Origin: Sphingopyxis sp. UBA6723
GTDB lineage: Bacteria > Pseudomonadota > Alphaproteobacteria > Sphingomonadales > Sphingomonadaceae
Length of the DNA stretch: 64,000 nt
Direction of reading: 5' to 3'
NCBI RefSeq assembly: GCF_002454115.1
Contig: NZ_DKIH01000005.1
Location: 1-64,000, forward strand
Part shown: in pieces, positions 18,701 to 26,481 of the stretch
Numbering within the stretch: the first letter of the stretch is position 1
Layout of the letters: each line of letters starts with the position of its first letter
Notes under the pieces: generated by a model
Database searches by the model: none
Told to the model about the DNA's origin: nothing
The model's input: the letters and a program-made list of their open reading frames with translations, nothing else
Made by a program: the position numbers and the translations under genes

Positions 18701-18845
18701 GCGGCTGCGCGTGGACATCATCAACCTGTTCAACGATCGCAACTTTAGCGGCTTCAACGCAATTACAGGCCTTCGTAATCCGAACGATCTGGCCATTGAT
18801 GGCCAGCCGCGAACGATTAAGCTATCGGCCGGTTTCTCTTTCTGA
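15786..18845 (+). CDS. Oar-like TonB-dependent receptor with N-terminal carboxypeptidase-regulatory-like domain
   Basis: 1019 residues. A long signal peptide ends at ATPAYAQ. Residues about 45-115 form a beta-sandwich of the carboxypeptidase regulatory-like type (NASLRGTVKAEGGVSQVSAINVDTGLTRSV, GSYNIASLPAGTYRLEI), followed by the plug (IIVTGSRIRSMEGGEVGTNIS) and a large 22-strand-type barrel that ends in an aromatic residue (KLSAGFSF). Oar-like receptors import large or oligomeric substrates, often polysaccharide fragments, across the outer membrane using TonB energy. Its position between GH3 and glucoamylase-type genes, and its shared operator, argue for glucan oligosaccharide uptake. A strong terminator follows directly. 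Confidence 0.93.
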   Translation: MKFQHEISNNSARRSRARAVAAALAWSSAGAALAVAVATPAYAQVSNASLRGTVKAEGGVSQVSAINVDTGLTRSVAVGQSGSYNIASLPAGTYRLEITTPGGVRNTDEFTLSVGQSAVLDFDFSQPDIAEGGDDAIIVTGSRIRSMEGGEVGTNISQRLIEVLPQNNRNFLAFADLAPGVQFITNGTDQSRLQGGAQGSNSVNIFIDGIGQKDYVLKNGITGQDSTQGNPFPQLAIGEYRVISSNYKAEFDQVSSVAVTAVTKSGTNEFHGEGFIDFTNQDLRDRRPSENFPTYIPKIRTKDLQFGGALGGPIIKDMLHFFVTYEGKRRVNPRDITPGLQLPVSYFPSEYQGVFGSANETFNEDLYFGKLNFTPTDNDLFEFSVKYRDESGEQFNSGIAAFETRTIAKVEEWRGLARWEHTADTWVNDFKVAYEDVTWGPRPVNFGNVSVFNATVPNPPPAVTTRRGDILRIGAGSNFQDKGQTGWQVSNDFTYTGLEGHTFKVGVKGKWVELNTNTQNGVNPVFTYNVNYNPNGGTFNDDIPYRMVFSAPVAGGDPNIRSKNFQFGVYVQDDWEYDDRLTLNIGLRWDYERTPAFLNYKHDPAIAEFVAGRASYVGPNGAVTPPYANLVNADYDIDDYISTGSERKAFKGAWQPRLGFTYALDDEKRFSIFGGYGRSYDRTQFDNIQQELTQGLFATRTFNFNNPGDTLNVCAPSATCIPWNPVYLTPEGRAALVAGLPAGAGRELRFIKNDLNVPYSDQFSLGVRGRFDLLDLELGYSYVESKDGFVYLLGNRRPNGAFFPPTGNADSPFGFAPSPFGSIIIGDNGLETRANTAYFKLTKRYTEFSPWSLDATYTFTDAEENRQFGETFSLDFPSIDDYNFITSTGVRKHRFVMAGSVDIPYGITLSGKFQMASPKYLAALVSTPGQPLSREVISTKTKGNGDLWGYRQMDLSITKNIPLKFLTDETRVRLRVDIINLFNDRNFSGFNAITGLRNPNDLAIDGQPRTIKLSAGFSF

Positions 18846-18855
18846 CCGGCTGAAC

Positions 18856-18904
18856 CAGGCGCTTGGCCCGCACCCCCTCCCGTGGGCTGGGCGCCTGATT
18901 TTTT
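18856..18904 (+). terminator. Strong intrinsic terminator between TonB receptor and glucoamylase-type gene
   Basis: A 16-bp stem with a few G-T pairs (CAGGCGCTTGGCCCGC paired with GTGGGCTGGGCGCCTG) closes a short C-rich loop and is followed by a six-T tract at 18899-18904. It begins 10 bases after the receptor stop and ends just before the ribosome site (TGGAG) of the next gene, so it may attenuate rather than abolish read-through. Confidence 0.85.
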
Positions 18905-18914
18905 GGAGTATCGA

Positions 18915-20411
18915 ATGTCGTTCCGGATCGGGGCGCTTGCGTTGCCCCTGGTGGCGCTGACCGCCGCCTGCACCGCCACCCCCGCGCCGATCGCCGCGGG
19001 TGCGGCCGCTCCACCGGCGCTGGCGCCGATCAGCGAAGCGGCGTTTTCGGAAGAATTGACCGAGCGGACCTTCCGCTATTTCTGGGACACCACCGACACC
19101 CGGCGCTGCCTGGCGCCCGATCGCTGGCCCAGCAACCCCTTTTCCTCGATCGCGGCCACGGGCTTTGCGCTGACTGCTTATGGCATCGGCGCGGAGCGCG
19201 GCTATGTGACGCGCGCCGAGGCGGCGCTGCGCACCCGCGACTGTTTGCGCTTTTACTGGGCCGCGCCGCAAGGGCCGGAGGCTGCCGGGAACACCGGCTA
19301 CAAGGGCTTTTTCTATCATTTCCTGAAGAATGACGACGGTACGCGGTACAAGACCAACGAGCTGTCGACCGTCGATACCAGCCTGTTTCTGGGCGGCGCG
19401 CTGTTTGCGCAAAGCTATTACGACCGCGATGACCCGGTCGAGGCCGAAATCCGCGATCTGGCGGAAAAGATCTATACCCGCGTCGACTGGACCTTTGTCC
19501 AGCGGAACCGCACCGGAACCGAGGCGCGCAACCTGGCCGGTTCACACGGGATCACGATGGGGTGGAAGCCCGAGAAGGGGTTCGAAACGCACGACTGGGT
19601 CGGATATAACGAGGGCATGCTGGTCTATGTGCTGGCGCTCGGATCACCGACGCACCCCGTCGGCAAGGACGCGTGGGACAAGGGCTGGGCGGCCCACCTC
19701 GAAAAGGACTGGGGCACCTATTACGGGCAGCAGCATCTGCAGTTCGAGCCGCTGTTCGGCCACCAGTACAGCCATGTCTGGATCGATTTCCGCAGCATCA
19801 AGGATGCGTTCATGCGCGGCAAGGGCATCGATTATTTCGAGAACAGCCGCCGCGCGACGCTGGCGCAGCGTGCCTATGGAGCCGATAATCCGAACAAGTG
19901 GACGGGTTATAGCGCTGACATCTGGGGTTGGACCGCGTCGGATGGGCCGATTTTTTCCGAAGGCAAGCTCGTCGTGAACGGGAAGCCGCGAAACTTTAAC
20001 ACCTACATGGCGCGCGGGGTCAGCGCGATCCGGGTCGTCGATGACGGGACAATCGTCCCCACCGCAGCCGGTGGTTCGATCCCCTTTGCGCCCGAGGTGA
20101 CGATCCCGGCGCTGATGGCGATGCGCAGCCAATATGGCGAGCGGCTCTATACCCTTTACGGGTTCAAGGATGCCTTCAACACCAGCTTCACCTTCAGCGA
20201 TGCGGCATCGCGCAGCGGCACCGTCGATCCGGTCCATGGCTGGGTTGCCAATGACTATCTGGGTATCGACCAGGGGCCGATCCTGGCGATGATGGAAAAT
20301 CATCGCAGCGGCTTTGTCTGGAATGTGATGCGACGGAACCCACATATCGTCCGCGGGCTGAAACGGATCGGCTTTACCGGCGGCTGGCTCGATACCGCAG
20401 CCGCCGAATAG
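18915..20411 (+). CDS. Glucoamylase-family (Pfam Glycoamylase, GH144-type) lipoprotein
   Basis: 498 residues. The N-terminus MSFRIGALALPLVALTAAC is a lipoprotein signal with the lipid-accepting Cys19, so the enzyme is membrane anchored in the periplasm or on the surface. The catalytic alpha/alpha barrel shows the family hallmarks FRYFWDTTD near residue 55, GFFYHFLKNDDG with ELSTVDTSLFLGG near 125-150, and YNEGMLVYVLAL and HQYSHVWIDFR further on. The Pfam family was named glucoamylase, but characterised relatives include GH144 endo-beta-1,2-glucanases; the substrate here is therefore open between the two. It follows the Oar-like receptor after a strong terminator. Its stop lies next to a bidirectional inverted repeat. 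Confidence 0.85.
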   Translation: MSFRIGALALPLVALTAACTATPAPIAAGAAAPPALAPISEAAFSEELTERTFRYFWDTTDTRRCLAPDRWPSNPFSSIAATGFALTAYGIGAERGYVTRAEAALRTRDCLRFYWAAPQGPEAAGNTGYKGFFYHFLKNDDGTRYKTNELSTVDTSLFLGGALFAQSYYDRDDPVEAEIRDLAEKIYTRVDWTFVQRNRTGTEARNLAGSHGITMGWKPEKGFETHDWVGYNEGMLVYVLALGSPTHPVGKDAWDKGWAAHLEKDWGTYYGQQHLQFEPLFGHQYSHVWIDFRSIKDAFMRGKGIDYFENSRRATLAQRAYGADNPNKWTGYSADIWGWTASDGPIFSEGKLVVNGKPRNFNTYMARGVSAIRVVDDGTIVPTAAGGSIPFAPEVTIPALMAMRSQYGERLYTLYGFKDAFNTSFTFSDAASRSGTVDPVHGWVANDYLGIDQGPILAMMENHRSGFVWNVMRRNPHIVRGLKRIGFTGGWLDTAAAE

Positions 20412-20419
20412 ACCCTGCC

Positions 20420-20496
20420 GTCATCCCGGCGAAGGCCGGGACCTCACCCTCTCGTTCTGGTCGCGCCGGCGAGATCCCGGCCTTCGCCGGGATGAC
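20420..20496. repeat. Inverted repeat (GTCATCCCGGCGAAGG type) between convergent genes
   Basis: Arms 20420-20445 and 20471-20496 are inverted copies (GTCATCCCGGCGAAGGCCGG against CCGGCCTTCGCCGGGATGAC) with a 25-base spacer. It fills the gap between two convergent genes and probably serves as a bidirectional terminator. A dispersed sphingomonad intergenic repeat of the same style as those near 7.3 and 8.4 kb. Confidence 0.85.
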
Positions 20497-20512
20497 AAAT
20501 TTGGACAGGGCG

Positions 20513-21376
20513 TTAGCACGCTTTCCCGACGCACAGGTCGGCCAGCACCGGATAATGATCGGACGGCAGCTTGCCGCCCGTATGCTGCGTCAGCGTAGCG
20601 TGACGAAGCACCGCCACGCCGTCGCTCACGAAAATATGGTCGATCGGGCTGACTGCGAGTTCGTCTATCTTGAAGCCGGTAAAAGTGCCGAGCGGCCCGA
20701 AATGCGGGGTACGGCTGATTGTCAGCGTGTCATGGAGCGCGTCCACGCCGGTCTCGATAATCGCCGCATAAGCAGGGCCGTCGGCCATAGTGTTGAAGTC
20801 GCCCATAAGCACCACCGCTTCACCGCGCTTGCGGTTCGCGCCGATCCAGCGGCGGAGCTGCCGCGCGCTTTCAACGCGCGCCGCGGTCCCGACATGGTCG
20901 AAATGCGTATTGACGGCGAGCAGCGTCCGGCGCGAACCCTTGTCCTTGAGGCGCGCCCAGCTCGCGATGCGCGGCAGGGCGGCGTCCCAGCCCTTGCTTG
21001 GCATGTCGGGTGTGGGCGATAGCCAGAAGGTACCCGATGCGACGAGCGCGAAGCGGTCGCGGCGGAAACCGAGCGGTGAAAATTCGCCCTTGTCCTTCCC
21101 GTCGTCGCGCGCCGCGCCGACAAACGTATAGCCCGGCAAATCGGACTCAATCTCCCGTTTCTGGTGGAGCAACACCTCTTGCAAGCCCGCCAGATCGGGC
21201 GCGTAATAGGCGACCAGACCGGTCAGCGCGCCGCGCCGGTGCGGCCACCCATTGTCGCCGTCGGACGCGATGTCGAGCCGGATATTGTACGTCATCGCGC
21301 TGTAGCGGTCGGCGCGTTCCTTCGCCGCCACAGGCAGCGCGAGCAACGTCGCCAGCAGGACTAACAGGAATCTCAT
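20513..21376 (-). CDS. Secreted endonuclease/exonuclease/phosphatase-fold hydrolase
   Basis: 287 residues with signal peptide (MRFLLVLLATLLALPVAA|KE). All hallmark motifs of the EEP fold are present: MTYNIRLD, LAGLQEVL, VNTHFDHVG, LMGDFNTM, SPIDHIFVSD and the final SDHYPV. Such enzymes cleave phosphodiester or phosphomonoester bonds with Mg; secreted ones may act on nucleic acids, inositol phosphates or phospholipid head groups. Its start ATG overlaps the TGA of the GH1 gene (ATGA), so it is the last gene of the sugar operon, which suggests a role with phosphate-decorated or phosphoglycerol-decorated glucans. That role is speculation. Confidence 0.88.
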   Translation of the reverse strand: MRFLLVLLATLLALPVAAKERADRYSAMTYNIRLDIASDGDNGWPHRRGALTGLVAYYAPDLAGLQEVLLHQKREIESDLPGYTFVGAARDDGKDKGEFSPLGFRRDRFALVASGTFWLSPTPDMPSKGWDAALPRIASWARLKDKGSRRTLLAVNTHFDHVGTAARVESARQLRRWIGANRKRGEAVVLMGDFNTMADGPAYAAIIETGVDALHDTLTISRTPHFGPLGTFTGFKIDELAVSPIDHIFVSDGVAVLRHATLTQHTGGKLPSDHYPVLADLCVGKAC

Positions 21377-22719
21377 CCGAGATTGCCGCCGTTCGCCGCG
21401 ATCACACTGCTGTAGAAACGTGCACTGCGCTTCGGCGTGCGGACCTGTGTCCCATAATCGACATGGACGATGCCGAAGCGTTTCGAAAAACCAAGTGACC
21501 ATTCGAGATTGTCGAGCAGCGACCAGGCCATATAGCCGCGCACGTCGACGCCTTTTGCAATGGCGTCACCGATCGCTGCAATATGTGTGCGCAGATAATC
21601 GCAGCGCAGCGGGTCGTCGATGCCATCCGGCCCCGCGGTAGGGGGATCGTAAAACGCGGCGCCATTTTCGGTGATATAGACCGGGATGTCGCCATAAGTG
21701 TCACGGAACCAGACCAGCGTATCGGTGAGGGCAGGGGGATAGACCTCCCAGTCGGTCGTCGTATGCGTCGCGACCTGCTTTACCGGCGACGCGCCGAGCG
21801 GCCACTGGTTCGGATCGGCTTTGACGACATTTCGCGTGTAATAATTGATGCCGATGAAATCCACCGGCTGGCAGATGTCCTTGAGATCGTCTGCCGACCA
21901 GTCGGGCCATGCCTCGCCAAATATGTCGGCGAGTTCGGCGGGATAGCTGCCCTTCAGCGCCGGGTCGAGATATTGGCGATTCATATAGGCGTGCGCGCGC
22001 GCCGTTGCGGCGACATCCTCGGCGCTGTCGCTGGCTGGATATTTGGGTTCGATGTTCACAACCAGGCCGATTTCGTGCGCGCCCTGGCTGCGATAGGCCT
22101 GCACTGCGCGGCCGTGCGCGCGCATCAGATTGTGGCTGGCGATCGGGGTTTCAAACAGGTTGCGGTGACCGGGTGCGAGGGCGCCGTGAAGGTACCCGCC
22201 GTCGGTGATCACCCATGGTTCGTTCAGCGTCACCCATTTCTTCACGCGGCCATCGAGGCGGCGATACATCACCGATCCATATTCGGCGAACCAGTCGGCG
22301 CTGTCGCGGTTCAGCCAGCCGCCCCTGTCGTCGAGCGCCGCGGGCAGGTCCCAGTGATGGAGCGTCAGCAGCGGCTCGATGTCGTGCTTCAGCAATTCGT
22401 CGACCAGCCGCTCGTAAAAATCGAGGCCGGGTTCGTTCACTCGCCCGATCCCCTCGGGCAATATGCGGCCCCAGTTGACGCTGAAGCGATAGGCTTTGAG
22501 CCCGAGCTCCTTCATCAGCGCGACGTCGGCAGGCATGCGGTTATAATGGTCGCAGGCGATATCGCCCGTGTCGCCCTTGACCGCCATCAACCGCGGATCG
22601 TGGCTGAACCGCTGCCAAATGCTGGCGCCCGCCCCGTCGGCGAGCGGCGAACCCTCGATCTGATAGGCAGCGGTGGCGGCGCCCCACAGGAAATTGTCGG
22701 GGAAAACAGTCTGCGTCAT
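21373..22719 (-). CDS. GH1 beta-glucosidase, cytoplasmic
   Basis: 448 residues, the usual length of family 1 glycosidases, with no signal peptide. The acid/base Glu167 lies in KKWVTLNEPWV and the nucleophile Glu351 in VYITENGAAF. The N-terminal FPDNFLWGAATAAYQIEG and the C-terminal WSLLDNLEWSLGFSKRFGIVHVDY are also textbook. It would hydrolyse beta-glucosides or cello-type disaccharides after import. It overlaps the upstream hydrolase and the downstream EEP gene with ATGA junctions, placing it within the LacI-ABC operon. Confidence 0.95.
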   Translation of the reverse strand: MTQTVFPDNFLWGAATAAYQIEGSPLADGAGASIWQRFSHDPRLMAVKGDTGDIACDHYNRMPADVALMKELGLKAYRFSVNWGRILPEGIGRVNEPGLDFYERLVDELLKHDIEPLLTLHHWDLPAALDDRGGWLNRDSADWFAEYGSVMYRRLDGRVKKWVTLNEPWVITDGGYLHGALAPGHRNLFETPIASHNLMRAHGRAVQAYRSQGAHEIGLVVNIEPKYPASDSAEDVAATARAHAYMNRQYLDPALKGSYPAELADIFGEAWPDWSADDLKDICQPVDFIGINYYTRNVVKADPNQWPLGASPVKQVATHTTTDWEVYPPALTDTLVWFRDTYGDIPVYITENGAAFYDPPTAGPDGIDDPLRCDYLRTHIAAIGDAIAKGVDVRGYMAWSLLDNLEWSLGFSKRFGIVHVDYGTQVRTPKRSARFYSSVIAANGGNLG

Positions 22720-23468
22720 TTCTTGTCCTTGGTAGGCACGGGAGTGGGAAGGCGATGTTCGAGCAGCCAGGCGTAAAGCGCTGGATCGTCATAGGCCGGA
22801 TCCCAGGCGTTATGGCCGAGATCGGGATAGATGGTCAGGCGAACCTTGCGGCCGCCGCACGCGCGGATGGCGCGCGCCATGTTGAAGCTCCCTTCCGGCG
22901 TCACGACATCGTCGCGGTCGCCGTGAAAGGTCCAGACGGGCAGGTCCATGAGCCGACACGCGCCGCCCGGATCACCACGGCCGGCGACGGGGGCTACTGC
23001 GGCAAAGCGCCGTGGCTGGGCAATCGCCCAGCGCCAGCTGGCATGGCCGCCGCGGCTGAGTCCGGTGAGATAGATCCGTGCCTGATCGATGCGATACGTC
23101 TTGGAGATATGGTCGACCAGCCTGTCGAGCCTGTCGATCTCCCAATCCTGATCGGCGCCGAGCAGCGGTGAGACAGTGAGAAACGGGAAAGCCGGATCGC
23201 GGTCGGCGATCTTCGGCGGGCCGTGGACCTTGACCTTGGCGACATCGTCGCCGCGCTCCCCCGAACCGTGGAGGAAGACCAGCAGCGGATACGCCTTGTC
23301 CTTGTCGGTCAGATAGCCCTTGGGCAGGAACAGCTGATACGGATAATTGCCGGGCTCGATCGCTTGCTGGGGCGTCTGTCCTTCGACCATCGGGGGCATT
23401 TTGGTCCTTGCAGTGGCGGGGGCGGCGGCAAGGGCGAGGCCCAGCAACGCTGCGGTCCAATATCTCAT
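22716..23468 (-). CDS. Periplasmic alpha/beta hydrolase (esterase/peptidase-like)
   Basis: 250 residues with signal peptide (MRYWTAALLGLALAAAPATA|RT). It has the alpha/beta hydrolase plan of polyhydroxybutyrate depolymerase/dienelactone hydrolase-like predicted peptidases: YPLLVFLHGSGERGDD (oxyanion), nucleophile serine in YLTGLSRGGHASW, aspartate in WTFHGDRDDVV and histidine in PDLGHNAWDPAY. In carbohydrate loci such enzymes often remove acetyl, feruloyl or succinyl groups from glycans. I prefer the ATG at 23468 with AAGGA seven bases upstream over the ATG at 23495, which overlaps the permease gene. It overlaps the GH1 start (ATGA). Confidence 0.85.
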   Translation of the reverse strand: MRYWTAALLGLALAAAPATARTKMPPMVEGQTPQQAIEPGNYPYQLFLPKGYLTDKDKAYPLLVFLHGSGERGDDVAKVKVHGPPKIADRDPAFPFLTVSPLLGADQDWEIDRLDRLVDHISKTYRIDQARIYLTGLSRGGHASWRWAIAQPRRFAAVAPVAGRGDPGGACRLMDLPVWTFHGDRDDVVTPEGSFNMARAIRACGGRKVRLTIYPDLGHNAWDPAYDDPALYAWLLEHRLPTPVPTKDKK

Positions 23469-23491
23469 GCGATTGTCCTTGGTTGAAAATA

Positions 23492-24307
23492 TCATCCTTT
23501 GACGCTCCCGGTCAGCAGGCCGCTCAGATAGAAGCGCTGGAGCGCGAGAAAGAGGATCAGCACGGGCAGCGTCGTGACGACCGCCCCCGCCATCATCAGC
23601 TCATTGTCCTGCACATGCTCGCGGCTCATCGCGGCAAGTGCGACGGGTAGCGTGTAAAGCTGTTGGTCGGCGAGGATGATAAGCGGCCACATGAAGTCGT
23701 TCCAGCTGCCCAAAAAGACGAATAGCGCCAGCGTGACGATGATCGGGGTCAGGATCGGCAGTACGATACGCCGCAATATCTGTCCTTCGCTCGCCCCGTC
23801 GATGCGTGCCGCTTCGAGCATTTCGTCGGGGATCGACAGGCAATACTGCCGGACGAGGAAGATGCCGAAGATGCCCGCGAGCCAAGGCACCAGCGCACCG
23901 GCGTAGCTGTTCACCAGACCCATCGCTTTGAGTTCCAGGAACAACGGCAGCATTCCGATCTGGCCAGGCACGACGAGCGCGGCCACGAGCAGGCGGAAGA
24001 TCGCATCGCGGCCGGTGAAGCGCAGCTTGGCAAAGGCGTAACCCGCCGGGATCGTGAACATGAGCGCGAGGACCGTCGCGAGCGTCGAGACGAGGATGCT
24101 ATTGGCGAGGAAGCGCCCGATGCCAAAGCTGCCGAACAGCGTGCGGTAATTTTCCAGGCTGGGATCGGCCGGCAACAGCGGCGGCGGGAACTGCGCCGCT
24201 TCGCCCGGCGCCATGAAGCTCACCGATAGCATCCACAGCAAGGGTGCGGTCGTGAGCAGCGCGACCAGCGCCGCCAGCAAGGTGACCGTCCAGCGGCGCG
24301 CGCTCAT
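23492..24307 (-). CDS. Carbohydrate ABC transporter permease (MalG/UgpE type)
   Basis: 271 residues with six membrane segments. The EAA loop that contacts the ATPase is EMLEAARIDGASEGQILRRIVLPILTP. The N-terminal LLTTAPLLWMLSVSFM and C-terminal YLSGLLTGSVKG are typical of the second permease of CUT1 sugar importers. The start at 24307 overlaps the stop of the first permease gene by 4 bases; a longer frame exists but would run inside that gene. Confidence 0.93.
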   Translation of the reverse strand: MSARRWTVTLLAALVALLTTAPLLWMLSVSFMAPGEAAQFPPPLLPADPSLENYRTLFGSFGIGRFLANSILVSTLATVLALMFTIPAGYAFAKLRFTGRDAIFRLLVAALVVPGQIGMLPLFLELKAMGLVNSYAGALVPWLAGIFGIFLVRQYCLSIPDEMLEAARIDGASEGQILRRIVLPILTPIIVTLALFVFLGSWNDFMWPLIILADQQLYTLPVALAAMSREHVQDNELMMAGAVVTTLPVLILFLALQRFYLSGLLTGSVKG

Positions 24308-25200
24308 ATCGCCCCCCCGCGCTTGGCCAGTCGCAGTTGCACCAGCGTCACTGCGAGGATGCACAGGAACAACAGGAACGCGACCGCCGCACCCGACCCC
24401 AGATTCCACCATTTGAACCCTTCCTCATACATGAAATAGAGGACGGTCGTGGTCGATTGGGCCGGACCGCCCTGCGTCATCACATAGGGCTCGGCGAATA
24501 GCTGGAACATGCCCGCGACGGTTAACACCGATACCAGCAGCGCCGTTGGCGCAAGTGCGGGCAGGGTGACGTGGCGCAGGCGTGTCCACCAGCCCGCGCC
24601 GTCGATGCGCGCTGCCTCGTCCAGCTCACGCGGCACGGTCTGCAGCGCAGCGAGGAAGATGATCATGTTGTAGCCAAAGGTCTTCCATCCGACGAAGATC
24701 AGGATCGCGGGCAGCGATGCGGTCGGGCTGCCGAGCCAGTCGATTGGCGGAACCCCGACCAGCGACAGCAGGTAATTGACCAGGCCATAGCGGGTGTGAA
24801 GCAGGTAGCGCCAGACGACTGCGGTCGCGACGAGCGTCGTCACATAGGGCGCAAAAAGCGCGACGCGCCAGACAGGGCGCCACATCAGCCAGCGCGAATT
24901 GACCAGCATCGCCGCAAACAGCGACAGTGCGACGATAAAGGGTGTCCCGACCACCACGAACAGCAAGGTGTTCGTCATCGCCTTCCAGAACAGCGGATTG
25001 TCGACCAAACGCGCATAATTCTGGAAGCCGACGAAGCGCAGATTGTCGAGGTTGGCGAGCGCATAGATGTCGAAGTCGGTGAAGCTGAGAAAAAGCGACG
25101 CGATCGCCGGAAACACAAAGAACAGGGTGATCGCGGCGAGCGCGGGCGACGACATCGCCCAGCCCGCGCGGGCCTCGCGCACGCGAAGCGCGGCGCTCAT
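24304..25200 (-). CDS. Sugar ABC transporter permease (MalF/UgpA type)
   Basis: 298 residues with six membrane segments (first at about 20-40: LAAITLFFVFPAIASLFLSF). The EAA motif is ELDEAARIDGAGWWTRLRHVTLPALAP. It pairs with the permease encoded next to it and overlaps both neighbours by 4 bases (ATGA junctions), a sign of a single coupled operon: binding protein, two permeases, hydrolase, GH1, EEP protein. Confidence 0.93.
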   Translation of the reverse strand: MSAALRVREARAGWAMSSPALAAITLFFVFPAIASLFLSFTDFDIYALANLDNLRFVGFQNYARLVDNPLFWKAMTNTLLFVVVGTPFIVALSLFAAMLVNSRWLMWRPVWRVALFAPYVTTLVATAVVWRYLLHTRYGLVNYLLSLVGVPPIDWLGSPTASLPAILIFVGWKTFGYNMIIFLAALQTVPRELDEAARIDGAGWWTRLRHVTLPALAPTALLVSVLTVAGMFQLFAEPYVMTQGGPAQSTTTVLYFMYEEGFKWWNLGSGAAVAFLLFLCILAVTLVQLRLAKRGGAI

Positions 25201-26465
25201 AGGGCGAGTCCCTTGTCCAGCATCCAGCGCCGCTTTTCGAGAAGGCGATTGGCGCGGCGGTCGATCTCCGCGGCCGCTTCATCGACGCTATATTGTCCGC
25301 GCACCATGCGTTCGGCGACGACCTGCATTTCGGTGACGACACGTTCCCATTCCGGTATTTTTGGCAGCGCCGTCGCGCGATCGAGCTGCGTGGCGAATGG
25401 CGCGACGACAGGGTCGCTGACCAGCCCTGCCTCGCGCCACACCGAACGCCGCGCGGGCAAATTTCCGGTCAGCCGCTGAAAATTGAGTTGCGCCGAGGGT
25501 GCGAGCAGGCGGGAGATAAGATCCCAAGCCGCCTCCGGATTTTCGGTGCTGGAAAAAACGACCAGGCTCGACCCGCCCGGCGCCGCCGACCCGATGCCGG
25601 TGGGGCCGGGGTTTGGCGCAGTGCCCCATTGGCCGTGCATGGCCGCGGGCAGCCGGCTTTTCATGTCGCCGATCGTCCACGGACCCGAAGTAAAGATGCT
25701 GAAAAAACCGCGGGCAAACTCGTTCCAGATATTCGAAATCTGTGTTGCCGAGGCAAGCGGCGCAAGCTGTTCGTCGAACAGCGATTTGTAGAAGGCGAGC
25801 GCCGCCTTGAATTCGGGATCGGTGAAAGCCCCGCGGCCGCCCTCGTCGCGCAGCAGTCGCGCCCCGGCCGACAGTGCGATGGTGAGCAATTGTTCGAATT
25901 CGTTGACCGGCAGCAGCACGGCATAATTGCCGTCGCCCGCGACCGCCTTGACCTTGTGCAGAGCAGCCTTCCACCCATCCCAGTCGAGCGGCGGTGCGGC
26001 GTAGCCGACGCGCGCGAACATGTCCTTGCGGTAGAATTGCAGCCGCGTGTCGACATACCAGGGGATCGCCCAGGTCCGGCCGGCGATGCGGTTCGTGTCG
26101 GCGACGGCGGCGAACTGGTCGTCCAGCAAGCGCTCTGCCGATGCCGGGACGGGCGCGATCGCCCCAATCGCCGCCATTTCGGCGATCCAGCTGTTGCCGA
26201 CCTGGCCGATCGCGGGCAGCGCGTTTCCGGCAAAACCCGTAAGCAGTTTCTCATGCGCCGCCGTCCAGGGCAGTGGCTGCACCGTCACTTTCGGCAACCC
26301 GGCAGGAAGTTCGAGACTTTTCAACAGTGCGGGCAAATTTGCAGCTTCATTGCCCATTGCCCAGATCGTCAGCCCGTCGGCACTGCGAGCGCCGCATCCG
26401 CCGAGCATCGGCAGCAGGGGCAGCGCCGCAAGCGCGCCCGTCATTCGGCGCCGCGTCACCTGCAT
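25197..26465 (-). CDS. Extracellular solute-binding lipoprotein of a CUT1 sugar ABC importer
   Basis: 422 residues. The N-terminus combines a twin-arginine-like start (TRRRMTGALAAL) with a lipobox (MLGGC, Cys24), so it is anchored to the membrane. The body is a family 1 solute-binding protein: LTIWAMGNEAANLPALL, a lobe with WYVDTRLQFYRKDMFAR, and AAPGGSSLVVFSSTENPEAAWDLI. It captures an oligosaccharide in the periplasm for the two permeases that follow. It starts only 16 bases after lacI, so regulator and importer are one transcript. Confidence 0.92.
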   Translation of the reverse strand: MQVTRRRMTGALAALPLLPMLGGCGARSADGLTIWAMGNEAANLPALLKSLELPAGLPKVTVQPLPWTAAHEKLLTGFAGNALPAIGQVGNSWIAEMAAIGAIAPVPASAERLLDDQFAAVADTNRIAGRTWAIPWYVDTRLQFYRKDMFARVGYAAPPLDWDGWKAALHKVKAVAGDGNYAVLLPVNEFEQLLTIALSAGARLLRDEGGRGAFTDPEFKAALAFYKSLFDEQLAPLASATQISNIWNEFARGFFSIFTSGPWTIGDMKSRLPAAMHGQWGTAPNPGPTGIGSAAPGGSSLVVFSSTENPEAAWDLISRLLAPSAQLNFQRLTGNLPARRSVWREAGLVSDPVVAPFATQLDRATALPKIPEWERVVTEMQVVAERMVRGQYSVDEAAAEIDRRANRLLEKRRWMLDKGLAL

Positions 26466-26481
26466 CGGGCGCCGCCACCGA

